DNA of 64,000 nucleotides, taken from NCBI RefSeq assembly GCF_014217855.1, contig NZ_CP059059.1:2294001-2358000 (forward strand), in the 5' to 3' direction. Below the pieces are notes generated by a model. The model ran no database searches. It was not told the origin of the DNA and saw only the letters and a list, made by a program, of their open reading frames with translations. The translations under genes and the position numbers were made by a program. Source of the stretch: Synechococcus sp. HK01-R (lineage in GTDB: Bacteria > Cyanobacteriota > Cyanobacteriia > PCC-6307 > Cyanobiaceae). Below, piece by piece: positions 1 to 9,306 of the stretch. The first letter of the stretch is position 1. Each line of letters starts with the position of its first letter.

Positions 1-1
1 G

Positions 2-154
2 CGGCTGATCCGCACCGCCATCGACCTGATGGACGGCCAGCCGCCCCTGAGTTTGGAGGGCCTGGAGCCAGGCCAGTGGCGCTCGCTGACCAGCAGCGAA
101 CAACAGCGGCTGCAGGCCCTGCTCAGGCGGCCGGCAGCACGCCGACGAGGGTGA
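2..154 (+). CDS. C-terminal end of an unidentified protein (partial)
   Basis: The window opens inside a reading frame of about 50 codons that ends with TGA at 152-154. The visible tail is arginine-rich and ends in RRPAARRRG. It overlaps the 3' end of the convergent methyltransferase gene by about 32 bases, which is common in this compact genome. I do not recognise the family from so short a tail. Codon use matches the GC-rich neighbours, so I take it as a real gene cut by the window edge. Confidence 0.5.
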   Translation, partial: RLIRTAIDLMDGQPPLSLEGLEPGQWRSLTSSEQQRLQALLRRPAARRRG

Positions 155-902
155 CCGCGCGAAATTCAATGCCCTCCACCACCCGCCAGGGCTGTTCGGA
201 ACGCTCGGCATACCGCACCTGCTCAAACCCGAGGGCGGTGAAGTCATCAAGGAAGGCCTGCTCCTCCCAGGCGCCACTGATGCAACCACTCCAAAGCTCT
301 GGATCCTGCTGGAGAGCCAGGGGCACGGGGCGATCACACACGATGTCGCTGATCGCGACGCGACCACCAGCCCGCAGCACCCGGCGGATGTTGGCCAGCA
401 GCAGCCGCCGCGAGGAGGGATTCACCAAATTGAGCACGCAGTTGCTCAACACCACATCCACACTGGCGTCTGCCACCAGGGCCCTCCCCTCGGCATCCAC
501 AGCATCCAGGGCCTCAATCGCCCCCTCGAGAAACTGCACGTTGGCAAACCCGATCCGCTCCGCCACCACAGGCAAGGCCGATCGCGAGAGCGCCAGCATG
601 TCTGGATTGCGATCCACACCGATCACGCGGCCGGAGGCCCCCACCACTTGGGCGCAAATGAAGGCGTTCTTACCGCTGCCGCTGCCGAGGTCGAGCACGG
701 TATCGCCAGCCTGCACCCAACGGGTGGGGTCCCCGCAGCCGTAATCACGCTCCACCACGTCTGAGGGGATCACCTGCAGGAGAGCTGGATCAAAGGAGAC
801 GGGAGTGCAGAGGCAGGTCTCACGCTCTGAAGCAGCGGCGCCGTAACGCTCTTGAACCGCATCAGTTTGATCAAGGCCGGCAGGGCCGCAGCAGGACGTC
901 AT
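123..902 (-). CDS. ArsM-like SAM-dependent methyltransferase
   Basis: A class I SAM methyltransferase of about 259 residues. The SAM-binding motif I is VLDLGSGSGKNAF, followed by the acidic loop GVDRNPDM. Cysteines sit where arsenite methyltransferases have their arsenic-binding triad: in DYGCGDP, in SNCVLNL and in GCISGAWEE. The N-terminus is also cysteine-rich (SCCGPAG, CLCTP). Together these suggest arsenic methylation; the family is clear, the substrate is inferred. I chose the ATG at 902 because the first 57 codons of the longer frame are low-complexity and overlap the upstream small gene. The 3' end overlaps a convergent gene fragment. Confidence 0.8.
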   Translation of the reverse strand: MTSCCGPAGLDQTDAVQERYGAAASERETCLCTPVSFDPALLQVIPSDVVERDYGCGDPTRWVQAGDTVLDLGSGSGKNAFICAQVVGASGRVIGVDRNPDMLALSRSALPVVAERIGFANVQFLEGAIEALDAVDAEGRALVADASVDVVLSNCVLNLVNPSSRRLLLANIRRVLRAGGRVAISDIVCDRPVPLALQQDPELWSGCISGAWEEQAFLDDFTALGFEQVRYAERSEQPWRVVEGIEFRAVTLVGVLPAA

Positions 903-939
903 GCAATCGATCGCGCGAATCAGACCATTGTGGCGAGAT

Positions 940-1155
940 TCAGCCGAGGGCCTGCTGCAGCTCCCGCACGGTCTGCCACTGACCGTAGTAGTAGTTGGCT
1001 GTGGCCCGCCGGTCGCCATCCTCAAGACCATCGAAGGCATCGAATCCGAGGCTGCGCCAGAGCTCATGACCACAGGCCCGGGTGAGCTCCTGCTCCGCCT
1101 CGCTGCAGAGATTGTCCAGCCGACGCTGGAGGTTCTTCACTTGCGCGACGGACAT
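940..1155 (-). CDS. small conserved-looking protein, 71 aa
   Basis: A short soluble protein starting MSVAQVKNLQRRLDN, rich in charged helical residues and ending in a YYYGQWQTVRELQQALG tail. The ATG at 1155 is preferred over the longer frame at 1179 because the first eight codons add nothing recognisable. It lies 37 bases upstream of the ArsM-like gene on the same strand and may be co-transcribed with it. I do not recognise a domain and assign no function. Confidence 0.6.
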   Translation of the reverse strand: MSVAQVKNLQRRLDNLCSEAEQELTRACGHELWRSLGFDAFDGLEDGDRRATANYYYGQWQTVRELQQALG

Positions 1156-1233
1156 GGGTAACGACGGGGATCTAACCACCCTAACGCCTCAGTAGTACAA
1201 ACCAACCCCTCGCGCTGCGTGGGTGGCGTCAGC

Positions 1234-2196
1234 TCAGAACGGCAGCTTTTTCTTGGCGTCCTTATCGAGATCCTTCTCCATGTCGCGCAAGCGCTTGAGG
1301 ATGGTGGTGTAGTACTCGCGGATGTAGTCCTCCAGGGTGGTGGCGTCCGCTGGGTCGAGACCGAAAGCGCCATAGGTGGCCTCCATCGGTGCATCGAGGC
1401 TCTCTCCACCACCGGTGACCTCGGCAAAGGCGAGACGCTCAGCCACGTTCACGGCGGGTTCGAAGAAATTGCAAACCCCGCGCATCAGATCAAGCAGGAC
1501 GGGAGGAACGCGGAACACCCGGGCTGATTTGCCCGAGGCCTGCTCACAGAGCTGCACCACTTCACCGGTATTCCAGGCCTTCGGGCCCACCACGGGATAG
1601 CTGGCTCGGATCGTCTCTGGCCGCTCAAGGGCAGCGACCGCAAAACGGGCCATGTCTTGCGTGTTCATGTAAGCGATCGCCGTGGGGCTGCCACTCACCC
1701 AAACCGTCTGGCTCTCAAGCACCGGAATGGCGAACTGACTGATCACCCCCTGCATGAAGGCAGCGCCCTGGAGGATCGTGTAATCGAAATCCGACTCACG
1801 CAGCAGCTGCTCAGTGCAGTGCTTGATGTCCATCAAGGGCACCTGCCGGAACTGGGCGGCTGCCAGCAGCGAGAGGAACACAAACCGCTTGACGCCGGCC
1901 TTCTCGCAGGCCCTCAGCAGATTGAGTTTGCCATCCCAATCGGTCTCGTAAACACTGCGGGGATCGGACGGGCGGCTGGTGGCGGCGTCGATCACAGCAT
2001 CGACGCCCTCCAGGGCGTAATCGAGGCTTGCGGGCTCGAGCAAATCCCCTCGAGTGAGCTCGCAACCCCATTCCTGAAGGAATGCGGCCTTGCGGGGTGC
2101 CCTCACCATGCAGCGCACTTGATGGCCGGCTTCTAGAGCACGGCTGGCAATCTGCCGACCGAGCGTGCCGGTTCCTCCAACCACCAGAACCTGCAT
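1234..2196 (-). CDS. ycf39: Ycf39, NmrA-like short-chain dehydrogenase fold protein
   Basis: An atypical SDR/NmrA-family protein of 320 residues. It starts with the Rossmann dinucleotide motif VLVVGGTGTLGRQIA, followed by CMVRAPRKAAFLQEWGCELTRGD split across the second strand and helix. Ycf39 is known in cyanobacteria and algae as a photosystem II assembly factor that works with Hlip proteins in chlorophyll delivery to D1. The start at 2196 gives the usual N-terminus (MQVLVVGG); ATGs at 2208 and 2235 are alternatives. The C-terminal tail is lysine/aspartate-rich (DKDAKKKLPF). Its neighbour petM is also photosynthetic and on the same strand. Confidence 0.92.
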   Translation of the reverse strand: MQVLVVGGTGTLGRQIASRALEAGHQVRCMVRAPRKAAFLQEWGCELTRGDLLEPASLDYALEGVDAVIDAATSRPSDPRSVYETDWDGKLNLLRACEKAGVKRFVFLSLLAAAQFRQVPLMDIKHCTEQLLRESDFDYTILQGAAFMQGVISQFAIPVLESQTVWVSGSPTAIAYMNTQDMARFAVAALERPETIRASYPVVGPKAWNTGEVVQLCEQASGKSARVFRVPPVLLDLMRGVCNFFEPAVNVAERLAFAEVTGGGESLDAPMEATYGAFGLDPADATTLEDYIREYYTTILKRLRDMEKDLDKDAKKKLPF

Positions 2197-2251
2197 GGGG
2201 TCCGTCATTGCAAGGAAGGAGCCTAAAGCGGCCACCTCGCCTGCGTGGGGA

Positions 2252-2350
2252 TCAGTCCTTCTGGAGCTTCAGGAGGAGAGCACCACCGGCCAGTCCCACA
2301 GGGATCAGCACCCAGAAGATCGCGGCAGTCCCAAAAATCTCCGAGGCCAT
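2252..2350 (-). CDS. petM: Cytochrome b6-f complex subunit 7 (PetM)
   Basis: A 32-residue single-span membrane protein, too short for a normal ORF screen. It reads [17 protein letters not shown], continues with a glycine/leucine-rich hydrophobic helix and ends KLQKD. This is the expected size and sequence pattern of PetM, a small subunit of the cytochrome b6-f complex in the thylakoid membrane. It lies 55 bases upstream of the chosen ycf39 start on the same strand. Confidence 0.93.
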   Translation of the reverse strand: MASEIFGTAAIFWVLIPVGLAGGALLLKLQKD

Positions 2351-2376
2351 GGCGGGCAAGCAAAAGCAGCCCCTAT

Positions 2377-3576
2377 TTAACGATCCTCAAGGTCCAGATT
2401 GCGGCAACATTGCAACAAGCGCTCGTACGGAGCATCCGTGCGCACCTGACCAGCCATCACGGCACTCCCGAACGCGTTGAATCCCTGGGCCCGCAACGCT
2501 GTCACCAGGTCGAGCTGAGAGGGGGGGCCAGGCAGACGCAGACGCTGGGCCAATTCCGCGGTGGGCCAGACCGTGGGCGGCAGGCCTGGATCGGCACTGA
2601 GACGCTCGAGCAGACGCCTGGTGGCGGGGGCGACGCTGGCTGGCATCTCCTCCCCAAGCCGACGGAGGTCCTGCAGAAAGGATTGGTTCTGCAACGGCCC
2701 CAGCCAGAGCGGACCGCTGACGGCCCAGCGTCCCCCAGCGTTCGAGCAAGCACAGGGGGGCCAGCCCTGCAGGCGCAGCAGGGGCTGAATCGCCTGGGCA
2801 CCACAGGCATCGCAACGGGCCAGTAGACCAAGTTGGTGCTCCTCCTTCGGCTGCATGTGTTGCCGCAGGCGGATCGCCAGCCGGAAGGTGCGGCCTTCGC
2901 TGAAGGCCAGCAGGGGCTGCAGTCCACGGCCAAGCAGCCAGGCTTCCCGGGCCAGGGCGGCGAACTGCAGGCGCAAGGCGATCTCCCAGCTGGCCGGATG
3001 CACCCGCGCTGCGGCACCAAAACGACGTACCGCCGCCGGACGGTCATGGCCCGTGGGGGATCGACCGTCGGTGCTTGCCAGCAGCAGCACCCCCTCGAAG
3101 GCGAGCGCCTGCACACTCGCCTGCAGCAGGGCATTGGGGCAACCAAAGGCATCGAGATCGATCAGATCGAAATAGCGCTGATCGAGATAGGCCTGACGCA
3201 GCAGCACCTCGGCTGGCAACCGGCGGAGCTGAAGACGCTCCCCGAAGGCGGTCAAGGGAGCGAGATTGCGCTGCAGCAGCGGCCCACGCTCCCCATCGGC
3301 ATCATTGACCCAGAGCTCGGGCAGCAACGGGGCCTCATCGGCGCAAGCCTCCAGCCCCCAGCGCAGGGCGCGGATGCCACAGCCAGCCATGAGATCGAGC
3401 CAACGCTGGGGGCGCTGCGCCCCGCCCTGGCGCAAGCCAGCGGCAATCAGCACCGAGAGATCGCGAGAAGGACGGGAATCCGGCCGAAAAAACCCCTCTC
3501 CCAGCTCCAGGACGGCAGCGCCTTCGCGATAGTGAGAACAATCCTGTTGCAGGGGTTTGTGGAGGCAACCACCCAC
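2377..3576 (-). CDS. Trm1-type tRNA (guanine-N2)-dimethyltransferase
   Basis: The N-terminal core carries the Trm1 start motif [15 protein letters not shown] followed by SRDLSVL, then a SAM-binding segment ([18 protein letters not shown]) and the catalytic-type motif [12 protein letters not shown] cysteine cluster (CDACGAQ, PPCAC) matches the zinc-binding C-terminal domain of the family. Trm1 dimethylates G26 (and in Aquifex G27) of tRNA; it is mainly archaeal and eukaryotic, with bacterial members in Aquifex and some cyanobacteria. The GTG at 3576 limits overlap with the divergent hydrolase; an ATG at 3648 is also possible. The tRNA position modified is inferred. Confidence 0.85.
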   Translation of the reverse strand: MGGCLHKPLQQDCSHYREGAAVLELGEGFFRPDSRPSRDLSVLIAAGLRQGGAQRPQRWLDLMAGCGIRALRWGLEACADEAPLLPELWVNDADGERGPLLQRNLAPLTAFGERLQLRRLPAEVLLRQAYLDQRYFDLIDLDAFGCPNALLQASVQALAFEGVLLLASTDGRSPTGHDRPAAVRRFGAAARVHPASWEIALRLQFAALAREAWLLGRGLQPLLAFSEGRTFRLAIRLRQHMQPKEEHQLGLLARCDACGAQAIQPLLRLQGWPPCACSNAGGRWAVSGPLWLGPLQNQSFLQDLRRLGEEMPASVAPATRRLLERLSADPGLPPTVWPTAELAQRLRLPGPPSQLDLVTALRAQGFNAFGSAVMAGQVRTDAPYERLLQCCRNLDLEDR

Positions 3577-4575
3577 CAGATTGCTCTGAAGCGGGACGCG
3601 CTCCCAGCAGCGACGCCTGCGGACTGGGGCGATGGCGCCGAGTGGCATTGGCAGGGGTTTCGTTCCCACTGGCGGGTGCTGGGGCCGGAATCAGGTCGGC
3701 CTCTGCTGCTCCTGCATGGTTTCGGTGCAAGCAGCGACCATTGGCGTCACAACGCCGAGCCGCTTGCCGCTGCCGGATACCGCGTGTATGGGCTCGACCT
3801 GATTGGCTTCGGACGCTCCGAACAGCCAAGACATCAGCGCCAGCGCCCCCTCGACAACCGTCTCTGGGCCAGGCAGGTGAGTGCCTTTCTCGAGCAGGTG
3901 GCGCAGGTCCCCCAACGGGGAACGGCGGTGCTTGTGGGCAATTCCCTCGGTGGGCTCACGGCCCTCACCACTGCTGTGTTCAGGCCCGATCTGGTGGCAG
4001 CAGTGGCAGCGGCCCCGCTCCCGGATCCAGCCCTGATGCAACCAATCCCCCTGCGCCAGCCAAGGCGCTGGCGGCGCCTGCGCAGACCGCTGGTGGTGCT
4101 TGCCATGCGCCTGCTCCCCCTGGAGCTGCTGCTGCCTGTGATCAGCCGCACCGCCCTGCTGCGGATCGGGCTGCAGGGGGCCTATCGGCGCTCAATCCGT
4201 CACGACCGGGACCTTCAGCAACTCATTGCCCGACCGGCGCGACGGGCGACGGCCGCCAGGGCCCTACGGGCCATGAGCATTGGCATGGCCCTGCGTCCCC
4301 GGGGCGCCACGGCACCGGCCCTTTTGGAGCGGCTGAGCCAGACCAGCACCGCCCCGCCGCTGCTGCTGCTCTGGGGCCGCCAGGATCGCTTCGTGCCAGT
4401 GCTCATCGGCGAACGGCTGCAGCAGGAGCACCCCTGGCTGGAGCTCGCGGTGCTTGAAAACAGCGGTCACTGCCCCCATGACGAATCACCGGATGCCTTC
4501 CACGGCATGGTGCTGGGCTGGCTGGACCGTAATTTGGAATGCAACGATCCACTGGGAACTGTTCGAGGGGCATGA
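3559..4575 (+). CDS. alpha/beta-hydrolase fold protein
   Basis: A typical alpha/beta hydrolase. It has the oxyanion-hole motif [13 protein letters not shown], a nucleophile elbow GNSLGG, a late aspartate in [12 protein letters not shown] and the catalytic histidine in [12 protein letters not shown], so the Ser-Asp-His triad is complete. The start is uncertain: no ATG is near the conserved region and the GTG at 3559 is my best choice, which overlaps the divergent trm1 start. The last codons overlap ilvH by four bases (ATGA at 4572-4575), so the two are likely translated together. The substrate cannot be read from the sequence. Confidence 0.85.
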   Translation: MEATTHQIALKRDALPAATPADWGDGAEWHWQGFRSHWRVLGPESGRPLLLLHGFGASSDHWRHNAEPLAAAGYRVYGLDLIGFGRSEQPRHQRQRPLDNRLWARQVSAFLEQVAQVPQRGTAVLVGNSLGGLTALTTAVFRPDLVAAVAAAPLPDPALMQPIPLRQPRRWRRLRRPLVVLAMRLLPLELLLPVISRTALLRIGLQGAYRRSIRHDRDLQQLIARPARRATAARALRAMSIGMALRPRGATAPALLERLSQTSTAPPLLLLWGRQDRFVPVLIGERLQQEHPWLELAVLENSGHCPHDESPDAFHGMVLGWLDRNLECNDPLGTVRGA

Positions 4576-5102
4576 AGCACACCCTGTCCGTGCTGGTGGA
4601 AGACGAATCCGGCGCCCTGAGCCGCATCGCCGGCCTCTTCGCCAGACGCGGTTTCAACATCGATAGCCTCGCCGTCGGGCCGGCGGAGTCGGACGGCCGC
4701 TCCAGGCTGACCATGGTGGTGGAGGGTGATGAACACACCCTCCAGCAGATGACCAAGCAGCTCGACAAGCTGGTGAACGTGCTGCAGGTGCTGGACCTCT
4801 CCCAGATCCCTGCGGTGGAAAGGGAACTGATGCTTCTGAAGGTGTCGGCCCCTGCGGCTCAGCGCAGCGCGATCTTTGATCTGGTGCAGGTGTTCCGGGC
4901 CAAGGTGGTGGATGTGGCCGATGAGGCGCTCACCCTTGAGGTCGTGGGGGATCCAGGCAAGCTTGTCGCCCTCGAACGTCTGATGGCCCCCTACGGCATC
5001 CTCGAGATCGCCCGCACGGGCAAGGTGGCCCTGGAGCGGGCCTCCGGCGTGAATACAGAACTGCTGAAGGCGGCCATCACCGGAGGGCGAGTGCCGGCCT
5101 GA
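4572..5102 (+). CDS. ilvH: Acetolactate synthase small (regulatory) subunit
   Basis: A protein of 176 residues beginning [21 protein letters not shown], split here after 20 residues, which is the ACT-domain start of IlvH. Residues [10 protein letters not shown] and the second half with [10 protein letters not shown] and EVVGDPGKL fit the family along its length. The subunit binds valine and controls the catalytic subunit IlvB in branched-chain amino acid synthesis; ilvB is not in view. The ATG overlaps the TGA of the hydrolase gene, pointing to translational coupling. Confidence 0.97.
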   Translation: MKHTLSVLVEDESGALSRIAGLFARRGFNIDSLAVGPAESDGRSRLTMVVEGDEHTLQQMTKQLDKLVNVLQVLDLSQIPAVERELMLLKVSAPAAQRSAIFDLVQVFRAKVVDVADEALTLEVVGDPGKLVALERLMAPYGILEIARTGKVALERASGVNTELLKAAITGGRVPA

Positions 5103-5107
5103 GCGGA

Positions 5108-5791
5108 TCAGGGAGTGATCAACTCGGCCTTGATGATCTTGTCGTCTTGCTGGATCGCATCCACCACGTCAAGGCCTTGGGTCACCCGGCCAAACACGGC
5201 ATAACGGCCATCGAGCTCAGGCAGGGGGCGCAAGGCGATATAGAACTGAGCACTGGCTGAATCCGGTGCCTGGGAGCGAGCCATGGCCAGAGCGCCCCGG
5301 TCGTGGGCGAGCTCGATCTGGAGCAGATCGCTGGGATTGCTGGTGACACGGCCGTAACGGGGCTGATCCTCTCCGCGAAACTTCACTTCGAGGGGAATGA
5401 AACGAGCCTGGCCAGAGGCGGGATCGATGAAGCTGCCGGTGCCGTAGCTGCCTTTGGGAGTTTTGGGATCGCTGGAGGCGGGATCCCCCCCCTGCACCAC
5501 AAAGGGAACGGGCTCGCGCACCACACGGTGAAACACGGTGCCGTTGTAGACGCCACGCTTGACCAGATCGACAAAGTTACCGGCGGTGACGGGGGCAGCA
5601 TCACCATTCACCTCCAGGGTGATGGCACCGCGGCTTGTGGTCATCTGCACCATCGCCTTGCCGGTCAGGCAGGGACTGGTGGACTGGGCACAGCCGGCAG
5701 GCACAGAGGCGGTGGTGGAACGGGCACAACTGGCGAGCAGGGGCACGCAGACGAGCAGGGCCAGGGCGGAACGCCAGAGCTGACGAGGCAT
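5108..5791 (-). CDS. Cyclophilin-type peptidyl-prolyl isomerase, lipoprotein
   Basis: The N-terminus is a bacterial lipoprotein signal: a hydrophobic helix followed by the lipobox LLASC at about residues 22-26. The mature part is a cyclophilin domain (VTAGNFVDLVKRGVYNGT, FHRVVREPVPFVVQGGDP, FYIALRPLPELDGRYAVFG), which catalyses cis-trans isomerisation of prolyl bonds, here in the periplasm or at the thylakoid lumen. I chose the ATG at 5791; a GTG three codons earlier at 5800 is possible. It lies 11 bases downstream of ycf4 and probably shares its transcript. Confidence 0.92.
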   Translation of the reverse strand: MPRQLWRSALALLVCVPLLASCARSTTASVPAGCAQSTSPCLTGKAMVQMTTSRGAITLEVNGDAAPVTAGNFVDLVKRGVYNGTVFHRVVREPVPFVVQGGDPASSDPKTPKGSYGTGSFIDPASGQARFIPLEVKFRGEDQPRYGRVTSNPSDLLQIELAHDRGALAMARSQAPDSASAQFYIALRPLPELDGRYAVFGRVTQGLDVVDAIQQDDKIIKAELITP

Positions 5792-5802
5792 CAACAACAC
5801 GA

Positions 5803-6339
5803 TCAGAGTCCTTCGAGATTCACACCAAGAAACCTGGCCAATTCGGCGCCTTCCTGCTCCAGCTGGGCCAGGGGAAGGGGTTCACCAACCCGGGTGAGCG
5901 GCATGTCGCGACGCCCCTGCACACGCAAGGAAACGCGCCTGCGCGTGTTGAAACCATCGCGCACCTCCACCTTCACCGCCTTGACATCCTTGAGCGGGAT
6001 CTCGACGCTGATCGGCTTGCGGAATCCCCGACGGGAGATCGTCACCACACCGGCACCTTTGTCGAAACGGTTGGTGCCGGCGCCCACGTCAATGGCAATC
6101 ACCGCCCAGAGGTAGGTGGCCAGCAATGCGGCCGCAATGCTGTAGAGCCCCATCACCAAACCCTGGGGAACGAAGATCAGAGCGGCGGGGTGACCGAGAG
6201 GCAGCAGGTCTCGACCCAGGTAGCTCGAGAGCGATGCCAGCAAAAAGCCTGCACCACCGATGCTGACCATGAGTGCCACAAGCACATTGGAGAGGCGGCG
6301 GGAACCCACCACCGGTTGTTCGAGAAGATCGGCCGCCAT
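5803..6339 (-). CDS. ycf4: Photosystem I assembly protein Ycf4
   Basis: A protein of 178 residues with two N-terminal membrane helices (about residues 17-38 and 60-83) joined by the segment [14 protein letters not shown], then a soluble domain with the family motifs [15 protein letters not shown] and [15 protein letters not shown]. Length and layout match Ycf4, a thylakoid factor for photosystem I assembly. It is transcribed away from psbD, so the 160-base gap between them should hold promoters for both photosystem loci. The cyclophilin gene follows closely downstream. Confidence 0.95.
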   Translation of the reverse strand: MAADLLEQPVVGSRRLSNVLVALMVSIGGAGFLLASLSSYLGRDLLPLGHPAALIFVPQGLVMGLYSIAAALLATYLWAVIAIDVGAGTNRFDKGAGVVTISRRGFRKPISVEIPLKDVKAVKVEVRDGFNTRRRVSLRVQGRRDMPLTRVGEPLPLAQLEQEGAELARFLGVNLEGL

Positions 6340-6499
6340 CGAAGCCCTGAAAAGGCGACCATTGTGGCCTCCAACGGGATGGAGAAGCGTTTCAATACAA
6401 CGGATTTCAGCTCTACAACTTCAGCCTCGCGGACCGCTCCGAGATTGTTAAGGTCGCCTGGTATCCCACAGCCTGCGGCTTTCCGCACCGTTCACCCTC

Positions 6500-7555
6500 A
6501 TGACGATCGCTGTAGGACGCGCGCCACAGCGGGGATGGTTCGACGTCCTCGATGACTGGCTCAAGCGCGACCGCTTCGTTTTTGTCGGCTGGTCCGGCAT
6601 CCTGCTCTTCCCCACGGCCTATCTGGCCATCGGTGGTTGGCTCACCGGCACCACCTTTGTCACCTCCTGGTACACCCACGGCATCGCCTCCTCGTACCTG
6701 GAAGGTTGCAACTTCCTCACCGCTGCTGTGTCTACCCCCGCTGATGCGATGGGTCACAGCCTCCTGCTGCTCTGGGGCCCTGAGGCCCAGGGTGACTTCG
6801 TGCGCTGGTGTCAGCTCGGCGGCCTTTGGGCCTTCGTGGCTCTCCACGGTGCCTTCGCGCTGATCGGCTTCATGTTGCGTCAGTTCGAGATTGCCCGTCT
6901 CGTCGGCATCCGTCCTTACAACGCCATCGCCTTCTCCGGTCCGATTGCGGTGTTCGTCAGCGTCTTCCTGATGTACCCCCTCGGCCAGAGCAGCTGGTTC
7001 TTCGCGCCCAGCTTCGGTGTGGCCGCGATCTTCCGCTTCCTGCTCTTCCTTCAGGGCTTCCACAACTGGACCCTGAACCCCTTCCACATGATGGGCGTGG
7101 CCGGCATCCTCGGCGGTGCTCTGCTCTGTGCCATCCACGGCGCCACCGTGGAGAACACCCTGTTTGAGGACGGCGAGCAGTCGAACACCTTCAAGGCGTT
7201 CGAACCGACCCAGGAAGAAGAGACCTATTCGATGGTCACCGCCAACCGCTTCTGGAGCCAGATCTTCGGGATCGCCTTCTCCAACAAGCGCTGGCTGCAC
7301 TTCTTCATGCTGTTTGTGCCTGTGATGGGCCTGTGGACCAGCTCCATCGGCATCATCGGCCTGGCCCTCAACCTGCGCGCCTACGACTTCGTGTCGCAGG
7401 AGATCCGCGCTGCAGAAGATCCCGAATTCGAGACCTTCTACACCAAGAACATCCTTCTCAATGAAGGTCTGCGTGCCTGGATGGCACCGGCTGACCAGCC
7501 GCACGAAAACTTCGTCTTCCCTGAAGAGGTTCTGCCCCGTGGAAACGCCCTTTGA
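6500..7555 (+). CDS. psbD: Photosystem II reaction centre protein D2
   Basis: A protein of 351 residues that is recognisably D2 along its whole length: [19 protein letters not shown] at the N-terminus, [20 protein letters not shown], the region with [16 protein letters not shown] carrying pheophytin, quinone and non-haem iron ligands, and the tail [16 protein letters not shown]2 with D1 forms the PSII core that binds P680 and the quinone acceptors. Its last 17 bases overlap psbC, the standard arrangement in cyanobacteria and plastids. Confidence 0.99.
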   Translation: MTIAVGRAPQRGWFDVLDDWLKRDRFVFVGWSGILLFPTAYLAIGGWLTGTTFVTSWYTHGIASSYLEGCNFLTAAVSTPADAMGHSLLLLWGPEAQGDFVRWCQLGGLWAFVALHGAFALIGFMLRQFEIARLVGIRPYNAIAFSGPIAVFVSVFLMYPLGQSSWFFAPSFGVAAIFRFLLFLQGFHNWTLNPFHMMGVAGILGGALLCAIHGATVENTLFEDGEQSNTFKAFEPTQEEETYSMVTANRFWSQIFGIAFSNKRWLHFFMLFVPVMGLWTSSIGIIGLALNLRAYDFVSQEIRAAEDPEFETFYTKNILLNEGLRAWMAPADQPHENFVFPEEVLPRGNAL

Positions 7556-8927
7556 TGCTGGTCTTGTCGCCACTGGCGGCAAAGACCTCGACTCCACCGG
7601 CTATGCCTGGTGGGCCGGCAATGCCCGTCTGATCAACCTGTCCGGCCGTCTGCTCGGTGCCCACGTGGCCCACGCAGGTCTGATGGTGTTCTGGGCCGGC
7701 GCCATGATGCTGTTCGAGGTGAGCCACTTCACCTTCGACAAGCCAATGTATGAACAGGGTCTGATCCTGTTCCCCCACGTCGCCACCCTGGGTTACGGCG
7801 TGGGTCCTGGCGGTGAGGTCACCGATCTCTACCCCTTCTTCGTGGTGGGTGTGCTCCACCTGATCAGCTCCGCCGTGCTCGGCCTTGGCGGTCTGTACCA
7901 CGCCCTGCGCGGTCCTGAGATTCTGGAGAACTACTCCACCTTCTTCTCCCAGGACTGGCGCGATAAGAACCAGATGACCAACATCATTGGCTACCACCTG
8001 ATCCTGCTTGGGGTCGGTGCGCTGCTGCTGGTGTTCAAGGCGATGTTCTTCGGTGGCGTCTACGACACCTGGGCCCCCGGCGGTGGTGACGTGCGTCTGA
8101 TCACTAACCCCACCCTGGATCCCGGTGTGATCTTCGGTTATCTGTTCCGCGCCCCCTTCGGTGGCGAGGGCTGGATCATCGGAGTGAACTCGATGGAAGA
8201 CATCATCGGTGGCCACATCTGGCTGGGTCTGACCCTGATCTTCGGTGGCATCTGGCACGTGATCACCAAGCCTTTCGGCTGGGTGCGTCGCGCCTTCATC
8301 TGGAACGGTGAGGCCTACCTGAGCTACAGCCTCGGCGCCCTGAGCTTCATGAGCTTCATCGCCTCGGCCTACATCTGGTTCAACAACACCGCTTATCCCT
8401 CGGAGTTCTACGGCCCCACCAACGCCGAAGCCTCCCAGGCCCAGAGCTTCACGTTCCTGGTGCGTGACCAACGCCTCGGCGCCAACATCGGTTCCGCCAT
8501 GGGTCCCACCGGTCTGGGTAAGTACCTGATGCGCTCCCCCACCGGCGAGATCATCTTCGGTGGTGAAACCATGCGCTTCTGGGACTTCCGTGGTCCTTGG
8601 CTGGAGCCCCTGCGTGGGCCCAACGGTCTGAGCCTCGACAAGCTTCAGAACGACATCCAACCCTGGCAGGTGCGTCGCGCTGCTGAGTACATGACCCACG
8701 CGCCCAACGCGTCGATCAACTCCGTGGGCGGCATCATCACTGAGCCCAACTCGGTGAACTTCGTGAACATCCGCCAGTGGTTGGCTGCGACCCAGTTCGT
8801 GCTCGCCTTCTTCTTCCTGGTGGGTCACCTCTGGCATGCGGGCCGCGCCCGCGCTGCTGCTGCTGGTTTTGAGAAAGGCATCGACCGTCAGGCCGAGCCC
8901 ACCCTGGCTATGCCCGACCTCGACTGA
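7539..8927 (+). CDS. psbC: Photosystem II CP43 chlorophyll-binding protein
   Basis: CP43, 462 residues from the GTG at 7539. This start gives [18 protein letters not shown], the usual mature N-terminal region, and lies inside psbD; the purine-rich run GAAGAGG about ten bases upstream serves as ribosome-binding site. Signature segments include [20 protein letters not shown], the large lumenal loop with APGGGDVR, and the C-terminal helix [21 protein letters not shown]43 is a core antenna protein that also ligates the oxygen-evolving Mn cluster. An earlier start at 7461 is rejected. A terminator follows at 8953. Confidence 0.99.
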   Translation: METPFDAGLVATGGKDLDSTGYAWWAGNARLINLSGRLLGAHVAHAGLMVFWAGAMMLFEVSHFTFDKPMYEQGLILFPHVATLGYGVGPGGEVTDLYPFFVVGVLHLISSAVLGLGGLYHALRGPEILENYSTFFSQDWRDKNQMTNIIGYHLILLGVGALLLVFKAMFFGGVYDTWAPGGGDVRLITNPTLDPGVIFGYLFRAPFGGEGWIIGVNSMEDIIGGHIWLGLTLIFGGIWHVITKPFGWVRRAFIWNGEAYLSYSLGALSFMSFIASAYIWFNNTAYPSEFYGPTNAEASQAQSFTFLVRDQRLGANIGSAMGPTGLGKYLMRSPTGEIIFGGETMRFWDFRGPWLEPLRGPNGLSLDKLQNDIQPWQVRRAAEYMTHAPNASINSVGGIITEPNSVNFVNIRQWLAATQFVLAFFFLVGHLWHAGRARAAAAGFEKGIDRQAEPTLAMPDLD

Positions 8928-8952
8928 TCAGCTCGATCACTCGACTTTGCTC

Positions 8953-8983
8953 CAACCCTCGCCGCAAGGCGGGGGTTTTTTTG
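8953..8983 (+). terminator. Rho-independent terminator after psbDC
   Basis: A GC-rich hairpin CTCGCC-GCAA-GGCGGG followed by a run of seven T, 26 bases after the psbC stop. The same hairpin occurs again at 12451 after the autotransporter gene. Confidence 0.9.
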
Positions 8984-9306
8984 TTGCAAAAATGAACCGC
9001 GAGCCGCCTGCTTCCGCGTGAGCAAATTCTCTAGCAAGAGTGAGTGAAGAGTGACACCTCGCGTTAACACACTTGCCTTATTGATAGCTGAACGATTGAA
9101 TCAGCTGACAACATACCGAAGAAATCAACTTTCAAGCTCCGCAGAGGAGCCCAGGGAAGACACATGAGGGCAGCAAACACAACACAAGCAGCAACGAGCA
9201 CATCGATGAGACTCGGCAAGACTCAACAAGCGGGCGAATCAGGCCGTTGGCGCCAACCAAAAAGCTACTAGAGTGGTACAGATTTTTTTAGTTGAACCCA
9301 AGAACC
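8984..9306 (+). other. intergenic region before the autotransporter, no gene seen
   Basis: About 320 bases, AT-richer than the genes on either side, with no convincing coding frame on either strand. It presumably contains the autotransporter promoter: a T-rich tract (GATTTTTTTAG) lies just before the start. No riboswitch or RNA structure was recognised. Confidence 0.5.

Noticed and set aside
2833-3558. Long plus-strand frame leading into the alpha/beta hydrolase
   Set aside because: It is antisense to trm1 and shows no hydrolase features; only the part from about 3559 on matches the family.
7461-7538. psbC start at ATG 7461
   Set aside because: CP43 is known to start inside psbD at the GTG that gives METPFDAG; the upstream 26 codons are only a shifted reading of psbD.
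6413-7597. 394-codon minus-strand frame across psbD
   Set aside because: Antisense shadow of a highly biased, GC-rich gene; low-complexity Glu/Gly/His composition.
7458-8837. 459-codon minus-strand frame across psbC
   Set aside because: Antisense shadow of psbC with His/Glu/Gly-rich, domain-free translation.
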